Assembly (NCBI GenBank): GCA_036490215.1
Contig: DASXEH010000044.1
Coordinates: 1-25,191 of the forward strand
Source: JASHSH01 sp036490215
GTDB lineage: Bacteria > Pseudomonadota > Alphaproteobacteria > Rhodospirillales > Magnetospirillaceae
DNA: 25,191 nt
Direction: 5' to 3'
The position numbers were made by a program, and so were the translations under genes. Under the pieces are notes generated by a model. That model did not search any database. It had not been told where the DNA came from and saw nothing but the letters and a program-made list of their open reading frames with translations. Shown here in pieces: positions 12,512-21,810 of the stretch. Within the stretch, counting starts at the first letter, position 1. Every line of letters begins with the position of its first letter.

Positions 12512-13789
12512 ATGCTCCAGGATAAAGACCGCATCTATACGAACCTCTACGGGCAGCACGATTGGCGCTTGGCCGGCGCGCGCGCGCGCGGCGATTGGGA
12601 TGGCACCAAAGACATCCTCGCCAAAGGCCGCGACGCGATCATCGAAGAGGTGAAGAATTCGGGTCTGCGTGGCCGCGGCGGCGCCGGTTTCGCCACGGGT
12701 CTGAAGTGGTCGTTCATGCCGAAGCAGCCCGGTCCGCGTCCTCACTATCTCGTGGTGAACGCCGACGAAGGCGAGCCCGGCACCTGCAAGGACCGCGACA
12801 TCCTTCGCTTCGATCCGCACAAGCTGATCGAGGGTTGCCTGATCGGCAGCTTCGCGATCGGCGCGAATGCTTGCTACATCTACATCCGCGGCGAACTGAT
12901 CCGCGAAGCCCATCATGTGCAGGCGGCGATCGATGAGGCCTACGAAGCGGGTCTGGTCGGTAAGAATGCCTGCGGCTCGGGTTGGGACTTCGACATTTAT
13001 CTGCATCGCGGCGGCGGCGCCTACATCTGCGGCGAAGAATCCGCACTACTCAATTCGCTCGAAGGACAAAAGGGCCAGCCGCGCCTGAAGCCGCCGTTCC
13101 CGGCGGGTGTCGGCCTCTATGGCTGCCCGACCACGGTGAACAACGTCGAGTCGATCGCCGACGTACCGACGATCATGCGCCGCGGTGCGGCCTGGTTCGC
13201 GGGTATCGGCCGTCCCAAGAATGTCGGCACCAAGATCTTCTGCATCTCCGGCCATGTCGAAAAGCCGTGCAATGTGGAAGAGGAGATGGGCATCCCGCTC
13301 AAGGAGCTCATCGAAAAGCATGCCGGTGGCGTGCGCGGTGGTTGGAACAACCTGATGGCGGTGATCCCGGGCGGTTCGTCAACGCCGGTCATCCCGAAAG
13401 AGACCTGCGACACGGTGCTGATGGATTTCGACGCGCTGCGCGAAGTGCGCTCGGGTCTGGGCACCGCTGCCGTGATCGTGATGGACAAGAGCACCGACAT
13501 CGTCGGCTGCATCGCGCGCCTCTCGCGCTTCTACATGCATGAGAGTTGCGGCCAGTGCACGCCATGCCGCGAAGGCACCGGCTGGCTGTGGCGCATGATG
13601 CTGCGCATGGTTGACGGCCGCGCATCGCTCGAAGAGATCACGATGCTCGAAGACGTGACCCGCGAAGTCGAAGGCCACACGATCTGCGCCCATGGCGACG
13701 CCGCTGCCTGGCCGATCCAGGGCCTGATCCGCCATTTCCGCCCTGAACTCGAGCGGCGCATCAAAGCCGCTGCGGCTCAGGCCGCGTGA
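12512..13789 (+). CDS. nuoF: NADH-quinone oxidoreductase subunit F (51 kDa, NADH/FMN site, N3 cluster)
   Basis: A 425-residue catalytic subunit that oxidises NADH through FMN. The flavin/NADH-binding glycine-rich motif GRGGAGFATGLKW is at 54-66. NADEGEPGTCKDR (83-95) and GGAYICGEESALLNS (168-182) are further site motifs. The N3 4Fe-4S cluster uses Cys346, Cys349 and Cys352 (SCGQCTPCREG) and Cys392 (TICAHG). An unusual alternating GC run (12576-12590) encodes GARARG near the N-terminus. No clear ribosome-binding site precedes the ATG, which sits 1 nt after the nuoE stop, so translation is probably coupled. Confidence 0.98.
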   Translation: MLQDKDRIYTNLYGQHDWRLAGARARGDWDGTKDILAKGRDAIIEEVKNSGLRGRGGAGFATGLKWSFMPKQPGPRPHYLVVNADEGEPGTCKDRDILRFDPHKLIEGCLIGSFAIGANACYIYIRGELIREAHHVQAAIDEAYEAGLVGKNACGSGWDFDIYLHRGGGAYICGEESALLNSLEGQKGQPRLKPPFPAGVGLYGCPTTVNNVESIADVPTIMRRGAAWFAGIGRPKNVGTKIFCISGHVEKPCNVEEEMGIPLKELIEKHAGGVRGGWNNLMAVIPGGSSTPVIPKETCDTVLMDFDALREVRSGLGTAAVIVMDKSTDIVGCIARLSRFYMHESCGQCTPCREGTGWLWRMMLRMVDGRASLEEITMLEDVTREVEGHTICAHGDAAAWPIQGLIRHFRPELERRIKAAAAQAA

Positions 13790-13799
13790 GGACAAGCCC

Positions 13800-15860
13800 A
13801 TGACCAAACTCACCATCGACGGGCGCGAAGTCGAAGTCGAAGCCGGCTCGACCATCATTCAGGCGGCCGAAGTCCTCGGTATCGAAATCCCGCGCTTCTG
13901 CTTCCATGAGCGCCTGGCCATCGCTGGCAACTGCCGTATGTGCCTGGTCGAAGTGGAGAAGGTGCCAAAGCCGGTCGCGTCCTGCGCCCAGCCGGTGGCC
14001 GATGGCATGGTGGTGAAGACCACGACGCCGATGGTGCTGAAGGCGCGTCATGGCGTGATGGAATTCCTGCTGATCAACCATCCGCTCGATTGCCCGATCT
14101 GCGATCAGGGCGGCGAGTGCGATCTGCAGGACGAGGCGATGGGTTACGGCATGGACCGCAGCCGCTACAACGAGTTTAAGCGTGCGGTGAAGGATAAGGA
14201 TTTCGGGCCGCTGGTCAAACCGACCATGACCCGTTGCATCCACTGCACCCGCTGTGTCCGCTTCCTCGCCGATGTCGCCGGTGCGCCCGATTTGGGATCG
14301 CTCGGCCGCAACGAGGCGATGGAAATTGGCACCTATGTCGAGAAGGCGATCGGCTCCGAGCTGTCGGGCAATATCATCGATCTCTGCCCCGTCGGCGCGC
14401 TGACCAGCAAGCCTTACGCGTTCACCGCGCGCTCCTGGGAGCTGCGCAAGACCGAGAGCATCGACGCGCATGACGCTGTCGGCTCGAACATCCGTATCGA
14501 TACGCGCGGCAATCAGGTAATGCGCATCCTGCCGCGCACCAATGACGACGTGAACGAGGAATGGCTGGGCGACAAGAGCCGCTTCGCTTGCGACGGCCTG
14601 CTGCGCCAGCGCCTCGATCAGCCTTATGTGCGCAAGAGTGGCAAGCTCGTACCGGCCACATGGCCCGAAGCTTTCGCTTTCATCGCCGATCGCCTGAAGG
14701 GCGTGCCCGGCAATAAGATCGCCGCGATCGCCGGCGACCAGGCCGATGCCGAATCGATGGTCGCGCTGAAAGACCTGATGGCGTCGCTGGGCTCGAGCAA
14801 TATCGATTGCCGCCAGGACGGCGCCAAGCTCGGCGGTCCGCGTGCGTCGTATCTGTTCAACACCACGATTGCCGGCATCGACGATGCCGATGCGCTGCTG
14901 CTGATCGGCACCAACCCACGTTGGGAAGCGCCGGTGATCAATGCGCGCATTCGCAAGCGCTGGATGAAGGGCAAGTTCCCGATTGCCGCGGTCGGTCCGC
15001 AGGTCGATCTCACTTATCGTCACCAGCATCTCGGCGCCGATGTGTCGGTGCTGAAGTCGATTGCCGATGGCTCGCATCCCTTCGCGCAAACGCTGAAGGA
15101 CGCCAAGCACCCGATGCTGATCGTGGGGCAGGGCGCTCTGACCCGCGATGATGGTGCGGCGGTTCTGGCGCTGGCCAAGAAGATCGCCGACAGCACCGGC
15201 ATGATCGTCGAGGGCTGGAATGGCTTCAACGTGCTGCACACCGTTGCGGCGCGCGTCGGCGGCCTCGATCTCGGCTTCGTGCCGAGTGCGGGCGGCAAGG
15301 ACGTAGCCGGTATCCTGGCCGGCACAAAGTCAGGCGAGATCGGCACGGTCTATCTGCTGGGCGCCGACGAAATCGATATGAATGCGCTCGGCATCGCCTT
15401 CGTCATCTATCAGGGCCATCACGGCGACGCTGGTGCACATCGTGCCGATGTCATCCTGCCAGGTGCGGCTTTCACCGAAAAGAACGCGACCTACGTCAAC
15501 ACCGAGGGCCGCCCACAGCGCACGCAGATCGCCACGTTTGCGCCCGGTGAGGCGCGCGAAGATTGGAAGATTTTGCGCGCTTTGTCCGAATCGCTCGGCA
15601 AGCCGCTCGCCTATGACACGCTGGCCGATCTGCGCAAGCATCTCGTTCAGGCGAACCCGATCTTCGCTGCGCTCGATCAGGTGAAGCCGGCCGCATGGGA
15701 AGCTTTTGGTGCCGATGGCGCAACGTCGTCCGCGCCGCTCGTCTCGCCGCTGGTCAACTACTACATGACCGATGCGATCAGCCGCGCCTCGAAGACGATG
15801 GCCGAGTGCACCACAGCTTTCGTGCAAAACGCCCAAAAGAGGACCGGCACCCATGGATAG
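13800..15860 (+). CDS. nuoG: NADH-quinone oxidoreductase subunit G (75 kDa)
   Basis: A 686-residue peripheral subunit that carries electrons from NuoF towards NuoI. The N-terminal ferredoxin-like domain binds a 2Fe-2S cluster (Cys34, Cys45, Cys48, Cys62). Next comes the His-ligated N5 site (His94, Cys98, Cys101, Cys107 in HPLDCPICDQGGECDLQD), then N4 (Cys146, Cys149, Cys152, Cys196). The C-terminal molybdopterin-oxidoreductase-like domain starts near residue 215 and appears cofactor-free. The cysteine motif for the extra N7 cluster of some bacteria was not seen between these domains. GAGGACA precedes the ATG. The end overlaps nuoH by 8 bp. Confidence 0.98.
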   Translation: MTKLTIDGREVEVEAGSTIIQAAEVLGIEIPRFCFHERLAIAGNCRMCLVEVEKVPKPVASCAQPVADGMVVKTTTPMVLKARHGVMEFLLINHPLDCPICDQGGECDLQDEAMGYGMDRSRYNEFKRAVKDKDFGPLVKPTMTRCIHCTRCVRFLADVAGAPDLGSLGRNEAMEIGTYVEKAIGSELSGNIIDLCPVGALTSKPYAFTARSWELRKTESIDAHDAVGSNIRIDTRGNQVMRILPRTNDDVNEEWLGDKSRFACDGLLRQRLDQPYVRKSGKLVPATWPEAFAFIADRLKGVPGNKIAAIAGDQADAESMVALKDLMASLGSSNIDCRQDGAKLGGPRASYLFNTTIAGIDDADALLLIGTNPRWEAPVINARIRKRWMKGKFPIAAVGPQVDLTYRHQHLGADVSVLKSIADGSHPFAQTLKDAKHPMLIVGQGALTRDDGAAVLALAKKIADSTGMIVEGWNGFNVLHTVAARVGGLDLGFVPSAGGKDVAGILAGTKSGEIGTVYLLGADEIDMNALGIAFVIYQGHHGDAGAHRADVILPGAAFTEKNATYVNTEGRPQRTQIATFAPGEAREDWKILRALSESLGKPLAYDTLADLRKHLVQANPIFAALDQVKPAAWEAFGADGATSSAPLVSPLVNYYMTDAISRASKTMAECTTAFVQNAQKRTGTHG

Positions 15861-16878
15861 TTTCTGGGCCGGTTATCTCTGGCCGGCGATCATCATCGTC
15901 CTCAAGATCGTTCTGATCTTGGTGCCGCTGCTGATCTCGGTGGCGATGCTGACCTATGCCGAGCGCAAGATCCTGGGCGCGATTCAGATGCGCAAGGGCC
16001 CGAACGTGGTCGGTCCCTTTGGATTGCTCCAGGCCTTTGCCGATGGGCTCAAGCTACTGGTCAAGGAAACCATCATCCCGACCGGCGCCAATCGCGCCGT
16101 GTTCATCATTGCGCCGGGCCTGACCTTCACGCTCGCCTTGGTCGCCTGGGCGGTGATTCCGTTCAATAAGGATTGGGTGCTCGCCAACATCAATGTCGGC
16201 ATCCTTTATCTCTTCGCGATTTCGAGCATGGGCGTCTACGGCATTATCATGGCCGGTTGGGCGTCCAACTCGCGCTATGCCTTCCTGGGCGCGCTGCGCT
16301 CGGCGGCGCAGATGGTGTCCTACGAAGTCTCGATCGGCTTCGTGATGATCTCGATCCTGCTCTGTGTCGGTTCGCTGAACCTGTCCGACATCGTCATGGC
16401 GCAAAGCCGGGTAGGGGGCACCTGGTTCTGGAACTGGTACTGGCTGCCGCATCTGCCTCTGTTCGTGATCTTCTTCGTTTCGGGCCTGGCGGAAACCAAC
16501 CGTCTGCCCTTCGATCTGGTTGAGGCCGAAGCCGAATTGGTGACGGGCTTCAACGTCGAATACTCGTCGATCCCGTTCGCGCTCTTCTTCCTGGCGGAAT
16601 ACGCCAACATGATCCTGATGAGCGCGATCATCACGATCCTGTTCCTGGGTGGCTGGCTCTCGCCGTTCCCCTTCCTCGACTGGATTCCGGGCATCATCTG
16701 GTTCGCACTGAAGATCGCGCTCCTTCTGTTCAGCTTTGTCTGGGTGCGCGGCACGTTCCCGCGTTACCGTTACGACCAGCTCATGCGTCTGGGTTGGAAG
16801 ATCTTCCTGCCGTTTTCGCTGTTCTGGCTCATTCTGACCGCTGGCGTGCTCGAAGCCACCGGTTGGCTGCCGAAGTAA
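15853..16878 (+). CDS. nuoH: NADH-quinone oxidoreductase subunit H
   Basis: A 341-residue membrane subunit joining the peripheral and membrane arms. The ATG at 15853 was chosen because GAGGA lies 8 nt upstream and MDSFWAGYLWPAIIIVLK opens the first helix; the frame continues upstream into nuoG without similarity. The conserved quinone-entry motif YAERKILGAIQMRKGPN lies after helix 1. The acidic loop AETNRLPFDLVEAEAELV, then GFNVEYSS, is at mid-protein. Eight helices are expected for the family, and the hydrophobic pattern agrees. The first 8 bp overlap the end of nuoG. Confidence 0.97.
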   Translation: MDSFWAGYLWPAIIIVLKIVLILVPLLISVAMLTYAERKILGAIQMRKGPNVVGPFGLLQAFADGLKLLVKETIIPTGANRAVFIIAPGLTFTLALVAWAVIPFNKDWVLANINVGILYLFAISSMGVYGIIMAGWASNSRYAFLGALRSAAQMVSYEVSIGFVMISILLCVGSLNLSDIVMAQSRVGGTWFWNWYWLPHLPLFVIFFVSGLAETNRLPFDLVEAEAELVTGFNVEYSSIPFALFFLAEYANMILMSAIITILFLGGWLSPFPFLDWIPGIIWFALKIALLLFSFVWVRGTFPRYRYDQLMRLGWKIFLPFSLFWLILTAGVLEATGWLPK

Positions 16879-16888
16879 GGAGACGCCC

Positions 16889-17377
16889 ATGTCGTTCCTT
16901 GGTCGCGGCGCCCGCACGTGGTTCCTGATCGAATTGCTCAACGGGATGCGCATCACCCTGCGGTACTTCTTCTCGCCGAAGGTGACGCTCAATTATCCCT
17001 ATGAGAAAGGCCCGCTGAGCCCGCGCTTCCGTGGTGAACATGCGTTGCGCCGTTACGCCAATGGCGAAGAACGCTGCATCGCCTGCAAGCTGTGCGAAGC
17101 CATCTGCCCGGCCCAGGCCATCACCATCGAGGCCGAGCCGCGCGGCGACGGCAGCCGCCGCACCACCCGCTACGACATCGACATGACCAAGTGCATCTAT
17201 TGCGGCTTCTGCCAGGAAGCTTGCCCGGTGGATGCGATCGTCGAGGGACCGAATTTCGAATTCGCGACTGAGACGCGCTCGGAGCTGATGTACGACAAAC
17301 AGAAACTGCTGGACAACGGCGACCGTTGGGAAACCGAATTGGCCGCGCGGCTGACCGCCGACGCGCCGTATCGCTGA
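16889..17377 (+). CDS. nuoI: NADH-quinone oxidoreductase subunit I (two 4Fe-4S clusters)
   Basis: A 162-residue ferredoxin-type subunit carrying clusters N6a and N6b between NuoG and NuoB. Ligands are Cys63, Cys66, Cys69, Cys73 (CIACKLCEAICP) and Cys102, Cys105, Cys108, Cys112 (CIYCGFCQEACP). An amphipathic N-terminal segment (FLIELLNGMRITLRYFF) fits the membrane-surface contact seen in this family. AAGGAGA precedes the ATG by about 6 nt. The 39-nt gap to nuoJ is the largest within the operon; I see no promoter or terminator in it. Confidence 0.98.
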   Translation: MSFLGRGARTWFLIELLNGMRITLRYFFSPKVTLNYPYEKGPLSPRFRGEHALRRYANGEERCIACKLCEAICPAQAITIEAEPRGDGSRRTTRYDIDMTKCIYCGFCQEACPVDAIVEGPNFEFATETRSELMYDKQKLLDNGDRWETELAARLTADAPYR

Positions 17378-17416
17378 AGCCCGCAGAGAAGGCCGAAGAG
17401 AAGGAATGCGAAGCGT

Positions 17417-18031
17417 ATGATCGTCCAGACGATAGTCTTTTGGCTTCTCGCCGTTGTGCTGATCGCCAGCGGCGTGATGGTCATTTCGCAGCGCAATCCG
17501 GTTCACTCGGTGCTGTTCCTGATCCTCTGCTTCTTCAACGCGGCAGGCTTGTTCTTGCTGGCCGGCGCCGAGTTCCTGGCGATGGTGCTGGTGGTGGTCT
17601 ATGTCGGCGCGGTGGCGGTGCTGTTCCTGTTCGTCGTCATGCTGCTCGACGTCGATCTGGTGAAATTGCGCGAAGGCTTCCTGCAATACCTGCCGATCGG
17701 CGCGATTATCGGCTTCGTGCTGCTGCTCGAATTGGGCATGGTCTATTTCGGCTGGCATTTCGCCGATGTGGCGCCAACCATTCTGGCCGCGAAGACGCCA
17801 GACCCCTCAATGGTGACGAACACCGTTGCGCTCGGCCGGCTGATCTATACTGACTACATCTATCTGTTTCAGGCATCGGGCCTGGTGCTGCTGGTCGCCA
17901 TGATCGGCGCGATCATGCTCACGCTGCGCTCGCGCGACGGCATTCGCCGCCAGAACATCGCCAAGCAGAACGCGCGCACCAAGGAAGACACGATCGAGTT
18001 GCGCAAGGTCCCGACCGGGGGAGGGATCTGA
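17417..18031 (+). CDS. nuoJ: NADH-quinone oxidoreductase subunit J
   Basis: A 204-residue membrane subunit. Five hydrophobic helices are expected and visible, the last around QASGLVLLVAMIGAIMLTL. The most conserved stretch is helix 3, EFLAMVLVVVYVGAVAVLF (52-70), including the Tyr62 region that forms the pi-bulge linked to proton-channel switching. The C-terminus is hydrophilic and basic (QNIAKQNARTKEDTIELRK). GAAGGAA lies about 11 nt before the ATG. One nucleotide separates it from nuoK. Confidence 0.96.
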   Translation: MIVQTIVFWLLAVVLIASGVMVISQRNPVHSVLFLILCFFNAAGLFLLAGAEFLAMVLVVVYVGAVAVLFLFVVMLLDVDLVKLREGFLQYLPIGAIIGFVLLLELGMVYFGWHFADVAPTILAAKTPDPSMVTNTVALGRLIYTDYIYLFQASGLVLLVAMIGAIMLTLRSRDGIRRQNIAKQNARTKEDTIELRKVPTGGGI

Positions 18032-18032
18032 G

Positions 18033-18338
18033 ATGATCTCGCTCTTCGACTATCTGCTCGTTGCCGCGATCCTGTTCACGCTTGGGATCTTCGGCATCTT
18101 CCTCAACCGCAAGAACGTGATCGTCATCCTGATGTCGATCGAGCTGATGCTGCTTGCGGTTAACATCAACTTCGTCGCTTTCTCCCACTTCCTGGGTGAT
18201 CTCGTCGGACAGATCTTCACCTTGTTCGTCCTCACCGTTGCCGCCGCCGAGGCGGCTATCGGTCTAGCGATCGTGGTGGTGTTCTTCCGCAATCGGGGCA
18301 CCATCGAAGTCGAAGAAATCAACCAGATGAAGGGCTGA
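18033..18338 (+). CDS. nuoK: NADH-quinone oxidoreductase subunit K
   Basis: A 101-residue, three-helix membrane subunit related to MrpC of Na+/H+ antiporters. The two functionally important membrane glutamates are present: Glu37 in LMSIELMLLAVNINF and Glu73 in VAAAEAAIGLAIVV. GGGAGGG lies at the end of nuoJ, before the ATG. It is followed 7 nt later by nuoL. Confidence 0.97.
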   Translation: MISLFDYLLVAAILFTLGIFGIFLNRKNVIVILMSIELMLLAVNINFVAFSHFLGDLVGQIFTLFVLTVAAAEAAIGLAIVVVFFRNRGTIEVEEINQMKG

Positions 18339-18345
18339 GCCGCGC

Positions 18346-20277
18346 ATGTACACGGCCATCGTCTTCCTGCCTCTGCTGGCTTCGATCATCGCCGGTTTCT
18401 TCGGCCGCCGCATCGGCGACCGGGCATCGCAATTCGTCACCTGCGTCGCGGTCGGCATCTCCATAGCCCTGTCGGTGGTCGCCTTCGCCGAGGTGATCGG
18501 CGCTGGCCATCCGATCACGGTGCGCCTGTTCACCTGGTTCGCCTCGGGCGATACCGAGGTAACCTGGGCGCTGCGCTTCGACCAGTTGACGGCGGTCATG
18601 CTGATCGTGGTCAACAGCGTGTCGTTCCTGGTGCATGTCTATTCGGTCGGCTACATGCACCACGATCCGCACATCCCGCGGTTCCAGGCCTATCTGTCCT
18701 TCTTCACCTTCGCCATGTTGGCGCTGGTCACCGCCGATAACCTGGTTCAGATGTTCTTCGGCTGGGAAGGGGTGGGCCTCGCGTCCTACCTGCTGATCGG
18801 CTTCTGGTACGAGAAGCCGTCGGCTTCGGCCGCCGCCATCAAGGCCTTCATCGTCAACCGCGTCGGCGACTTCGGTTTCGCGCTCGGCATCTTCGCGACC
18901 TTCGTCCTGTTCGACTCGATGAACTTCGACACCATCTTCAGCGCCGCGCCGGACAAGGCAAAGGCGACCTTCGACATCTTTGGCATGCATATGCACGCCA
19001 TTACCGCTTGCTGCTTGCTGCTGTTCGTCGGCGCGATGGGCAAGTCGGCTCAGCTGTTCCTGCACACCTGGTTGCCGGACGCGATGGAAGGTCCGACCCC
19101 GGTCTCGGCCTTGATCCATGCCGCGACCATGGTCACCGCCGGCGTGTTCATGGTGGCGCGCATGTCGCCGCTCTTCGAATACTCCGACACCGCGCTGACG
19201 GTCGTCACCTATATCGGCGCCTTCACCGCCTTCTTCGCCGGCACGATCGGCTGCGTTCAGAACGACATCAAACGCATCATCGCGTATTCGACCTGTTCGC
19301 AGCTCGGCTACATGTTCTTCGGCCTGGGCGTGTCGGCCTATCAGGCGGGCATATTCCATCTCTTCACCCACGCCTTCTTCAAGGCGCTGCTGTTCCTATC
19401 GGCCGGCTCGGTGATCCATGCGATGTCCGATGAGCAGGACATCCGCAAGATGGGCGGGATCTGGCGCTATATCCCGCTGACCTGGATCGTGATGGTGATC
19501 GGCTCGGTCGCGCTGGCCGGTATTCCGCCGTTGTCGGGTTACTGGTCGAAGGACGCGATTCTCGAATCGGCCTGGGCGGCCCATAGCGATGTCGGCACCA
19601 TGGCCTATTGGCTGGGTGTGGCCGCGGCCTTCATGACCGCCTTCTATTCGTTCCGCCTGCTCATCCTGACCTTCCACGGCAAGCCGCGGGCCGACGAGCA
19701 TGTGATGGCCCATGTGCACGAATCGCCTTATGTGATGACGATCCCGCTGTTACTCTTAGCCGTCGGCGCCGTGCTGGCCGGTTGGGTCGGCCATAGCTGG
19801 TTCCTCGAACCGGCGGGCGGTGGCTTCTGGGCCAAGTCGATCGTGGTGCTGAAGACCCACACGGCCTTCGTCAGCCGCGAAGAGATCCCGACCATCATCA
19901 GCCTGCTGCCGACCATCGTCGGCGTGGCAGGTATTTTGGTCGCGATCTACATGTATTCGATCCGGCCGCAGCTGCCGAAGGACATGGCCAACACGTTCCG
20001 GCCGCTCTACCTGTTCCTGCTGAACAAGTGGTACTTCGACGAGCTCTACGACTTCCTGTTCGTCAAGCCGGCCTTCATGATCGGCCGCGGTTTGTGGAAG
20101 GGTGGTGATGGCCGCATCATCGATGGCTTCGGCCCCGATGGCCTCGCGGCCGTGTCGCGCGGCGTGGCCCGGCGCTTCAGCATCCTGCAGACCGGTTATC
20201 TCTATCACTACGCCTTCGCGATGCTGATCGGCGTCGCGGCATTCGTCACCTGGTACTTCTTGCGGACGGGGGGTTGA
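18346..20277 (+). CDS. nuoL: NADH-quinone oxidoreductase subunit L (antiporter-like proton pump)
   Basis: A 643-residue distal membrane subunit, homologous to MrpA. Helix 5 holds the key Glu141 in MFFGWEGVGLASYLLIGFWY. The central lysine region reads GAMGKSAQLFLHTWLPDAMEG, then TPVSALIHAATMVTAG, the broken helix 7 signature. The C-terminal 100 or so residues fit the long lateral helix that spans the membrane arm, ending with a final membrane helix (YAFAMLIGVAAFVTWYF). The length is normal for the family. The stop lies 2 nt before the nuoM ATG. Confidence 0.98.
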   Translation: MYTAIVFLPLLASIIAGFFGRRIGDRASQFVTCVAVGISIALSVVAFAEVIGAGHPITVRLFTWFASGDTEVTWALRFDQLTAVMLIVVNSVSFLVHVYSVGYMHHDPHIPRFQAYLSFFTFAMLALVTADNLVQMFFGWEGVGLASYLLIGFWYEKPSASAAAIKAFIVNRVGDFGFALGIFATFVLFDSMNFDTIFSAAPDKAKATFDIFGMHMHAITACCLLLFVGAMGKSAQLFLHTWLPDAMEGPTPVSALIHAATMVTAGVFMVARMSPLFEYSDTALTVVTYIGAFTAFFAGTIGCVQNDIKRIIAYSTCSQLGYMFFGLGVSAYQAGIFHLFTHAFFKALLFLSAGSVIHAMSDEQDIRKMGGIWRYIPLTWIVMVIGSVALAGIPPLSGYWSKDAILESAWAAHSDVGTMAYWLGVAAAFMTAFYSFRLLILTFHGKPRADEHVMAHVHESPYVMTIPLLLLAVGAVLAGWVGHSWFLEPAGGGFWAKSIVVLKTHTAFVSREEIPTIISLLPTIVGVAGILVAIYMYSIRPQLPKDMANTFRPLYLFLLNKWYFDELYDFLFVKPAFMIGRGLWKGGDGRIIDGFGPDGLAAVSRGVARRFSILQTGYLYHYAFAMLIGVAAFVTWYFLRTGG

Positions 20278-20279
20278 TC

Positions 20280-21794
20280 ATGTCCGATTGGCCCTTGCTT
20301 ACCATCACGACGTTCCTGCCGCTGGTGGGGGCGTTGCTCATCCTGACGATCCGTGGCGAGACCGAAATGGTCGCGCGTAATGCCCGCAATGTGGCGATGC
20401 TCACCAGTCTCGCCACGCTGGTCGTGTCGCTGGCGATCTGGAACGAGTTCGATCCGAAAAGCGCCGACTTCCAGCTGATCGATCAGGCCAAGTGGATGCC
20501 CGGCCTCGCCATCAACTACAAGATGGGCGTGGACGGCATTTCGCTGTTCTTCGTGCTGCTCTCCACATTACTCACGCCGATCTGCATCTTGTCTGCCTGG
20601 AAGGCGGTCAAGGTTCGCGTGAAGGAATATATGATCGCCTTCCTGATCCTCGAAACCATGATGATCGGCACGTTCTGCGCGCTCGATCTCGTGCTGTTCT
20701 ATGTGTTCTTCGAGGCTGTGCTGATCCCGATGTTCATCATCATCGGTGTCTGGGGCGGACCGCGCCGCGTCTATGCGGCCTTCAAGTTCTTCCTCTACAC
20801 GCTGCTGGGCTCGGTCCTGCTGCTGCTGGCGCTGATCGCGATGTATTACGACGCCGGCACCACCGATATTCCGACCCTGCTGGCGCACACCTTCCCGCAT
20901 GGCATGCAGTACTGGCTTTGGTTCGCCTTCTTCGCCTCCTTCGCGGTGAAGGTGCCGATGTGGCCGGTGCACACCTGGCTGCCCGACGCCCACGTCGAAG
21001 CGCCCACGGCTGGCTCGGTCATCCTGGCCGGCGTGCTGCTGAAGATGGGCGGATACGGTTTCGTCCGCTTCTCGGTGCCGATGTTCCCGATCGCCACCCA
21101 CGATCTCGCGCCGCTGGTCTATGCACTATCGGTCGTAGCGATCGTCTACACCTCGCTCGTGGCCCTCGTCCAAGAGGACATGAAGAAGCTGATCGCCTAC
21201 AGCTCGGTCGCGCATATGGGCTTCGTCACCATGGGCGTGTTCACCGTGACCACCCAAGGCATGGAAGGCGCGCTCTTCCAGATGCTGTCGCACGGCATCG
21301 TCTCGGCCGCGCTGTTCCTCTGTGTCGGCGTCGTCTACGACCGCATCCATAGCCGCGAGATCACGCGCTACGGCGGCTTGGTCAACCGGATGCCGGCCTA
21401 TGCCTTCGTCTTCATGGTCTTCACCCTGGGCTCAGTCGGTCTGCCTGGCACCTCGGGCTTCGTCGGCGAATTCCTGTCGCTGCTCGGCGCCTTCGAGGCC
21501 AACACCTGGGTGGCACTGTTCGCCACCACCGGCGTGATCCTCGGTGCGGCCTATATGCTCTACCTCTATCGCCGGATCATCTTCGGCAAGCTGACCAAGG
21601 AAGACCTCAAGACGATCCTCGATCTCAGCCCACGCGAAATTGCCATGTTCGCGCCGCTGGTGATCGGTGTGTTCTGGATGGGCCTCTATCCGTCGTCCTT
21701 CCTCAACCCCATGCATGCTTCGGTGGCCAAGTTGATCGGCAATTACCACGTCGCGCTGAACATGGCGCATCAACTCGCCTCGGCGGCGCAGTAA
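20280..21794 (+). CDS. nuoM: NADH-quinone oxidoreductase subunit M (antiporter-like proton pump)
   Basis: From ATG 20280 the protein has 504 residues; a G-rich GGGGGGT lies about 5 nt upstream. An in-frame TTG at 20274 would add two residues and overlap the nuoL stop, and is less likely. The proton-channel glutamate is Glu145 in FYVFFEAVLIPMF. The broken-helix signature is KVPMWPVHTWLPDAHVEA, then TAGSVILAGVLLKMGGYG. About 14 membrane helices are expected. It is homologous to NuoL, NuoN and MrpD. Confidence 0.97.
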   Translation: MSDWPLLTITTFLPLVGALLILTIRGETEMVARNARNVAMLTSLATLVVSLAIWNEFDPKSADFQLIDQAKWMPGLAINYKMGVDGISLFFVLLSTLLTPICILSAWKAVKVRVKEYMIAFLILETMMIGTFCALDLVLFYVFFEAVLIPMFIIIGVWGGPRRVYAAFKFFLYTLLGSVLLLLALIAMYYDAGTTDIPTLLAHTFPHGMQYWLWFAFFASFAVKVPMWPVHTWLPDAHVEAPTAGSVILAGVLLKMGGYGFVRFSVPMFPIATHDLAPLVYALSVVAIVYTSLVALVQEDMKKLIAYSSVAHMGFVTMGVFTVTTQGMEGALFQMLSHGIVSAALFLCVGVVYDRIHSREITRYGGLVNRMPAYAFVFMVFTLGSVGLPGTSGFVGEFLSLLGAFEANTWVALFATTGVILGAAYMLYLYRRIIFGKLTKEDLKTILDLSPREIAMFAPLVIGVFWMGLYPSSFLNPMHASVAKLIGNYHVALNMAHQLASAAQ

Positions 21795-21810
21795 GGGGAG
21801 GGAACAGCTT

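Noticed and set aside
13761..15239. 492-codon minus-strand open frame opposite nuoG
   Set aside because: A long antisense frame caused by high GC at third positions; no domain and fully inside nuoG.
18319..19371. 350-codon minus-strand open frame opposite nuoL
   Set aside because: His/Glu/Arg-rich mirror of a membrane protein gene; no independent evidence.
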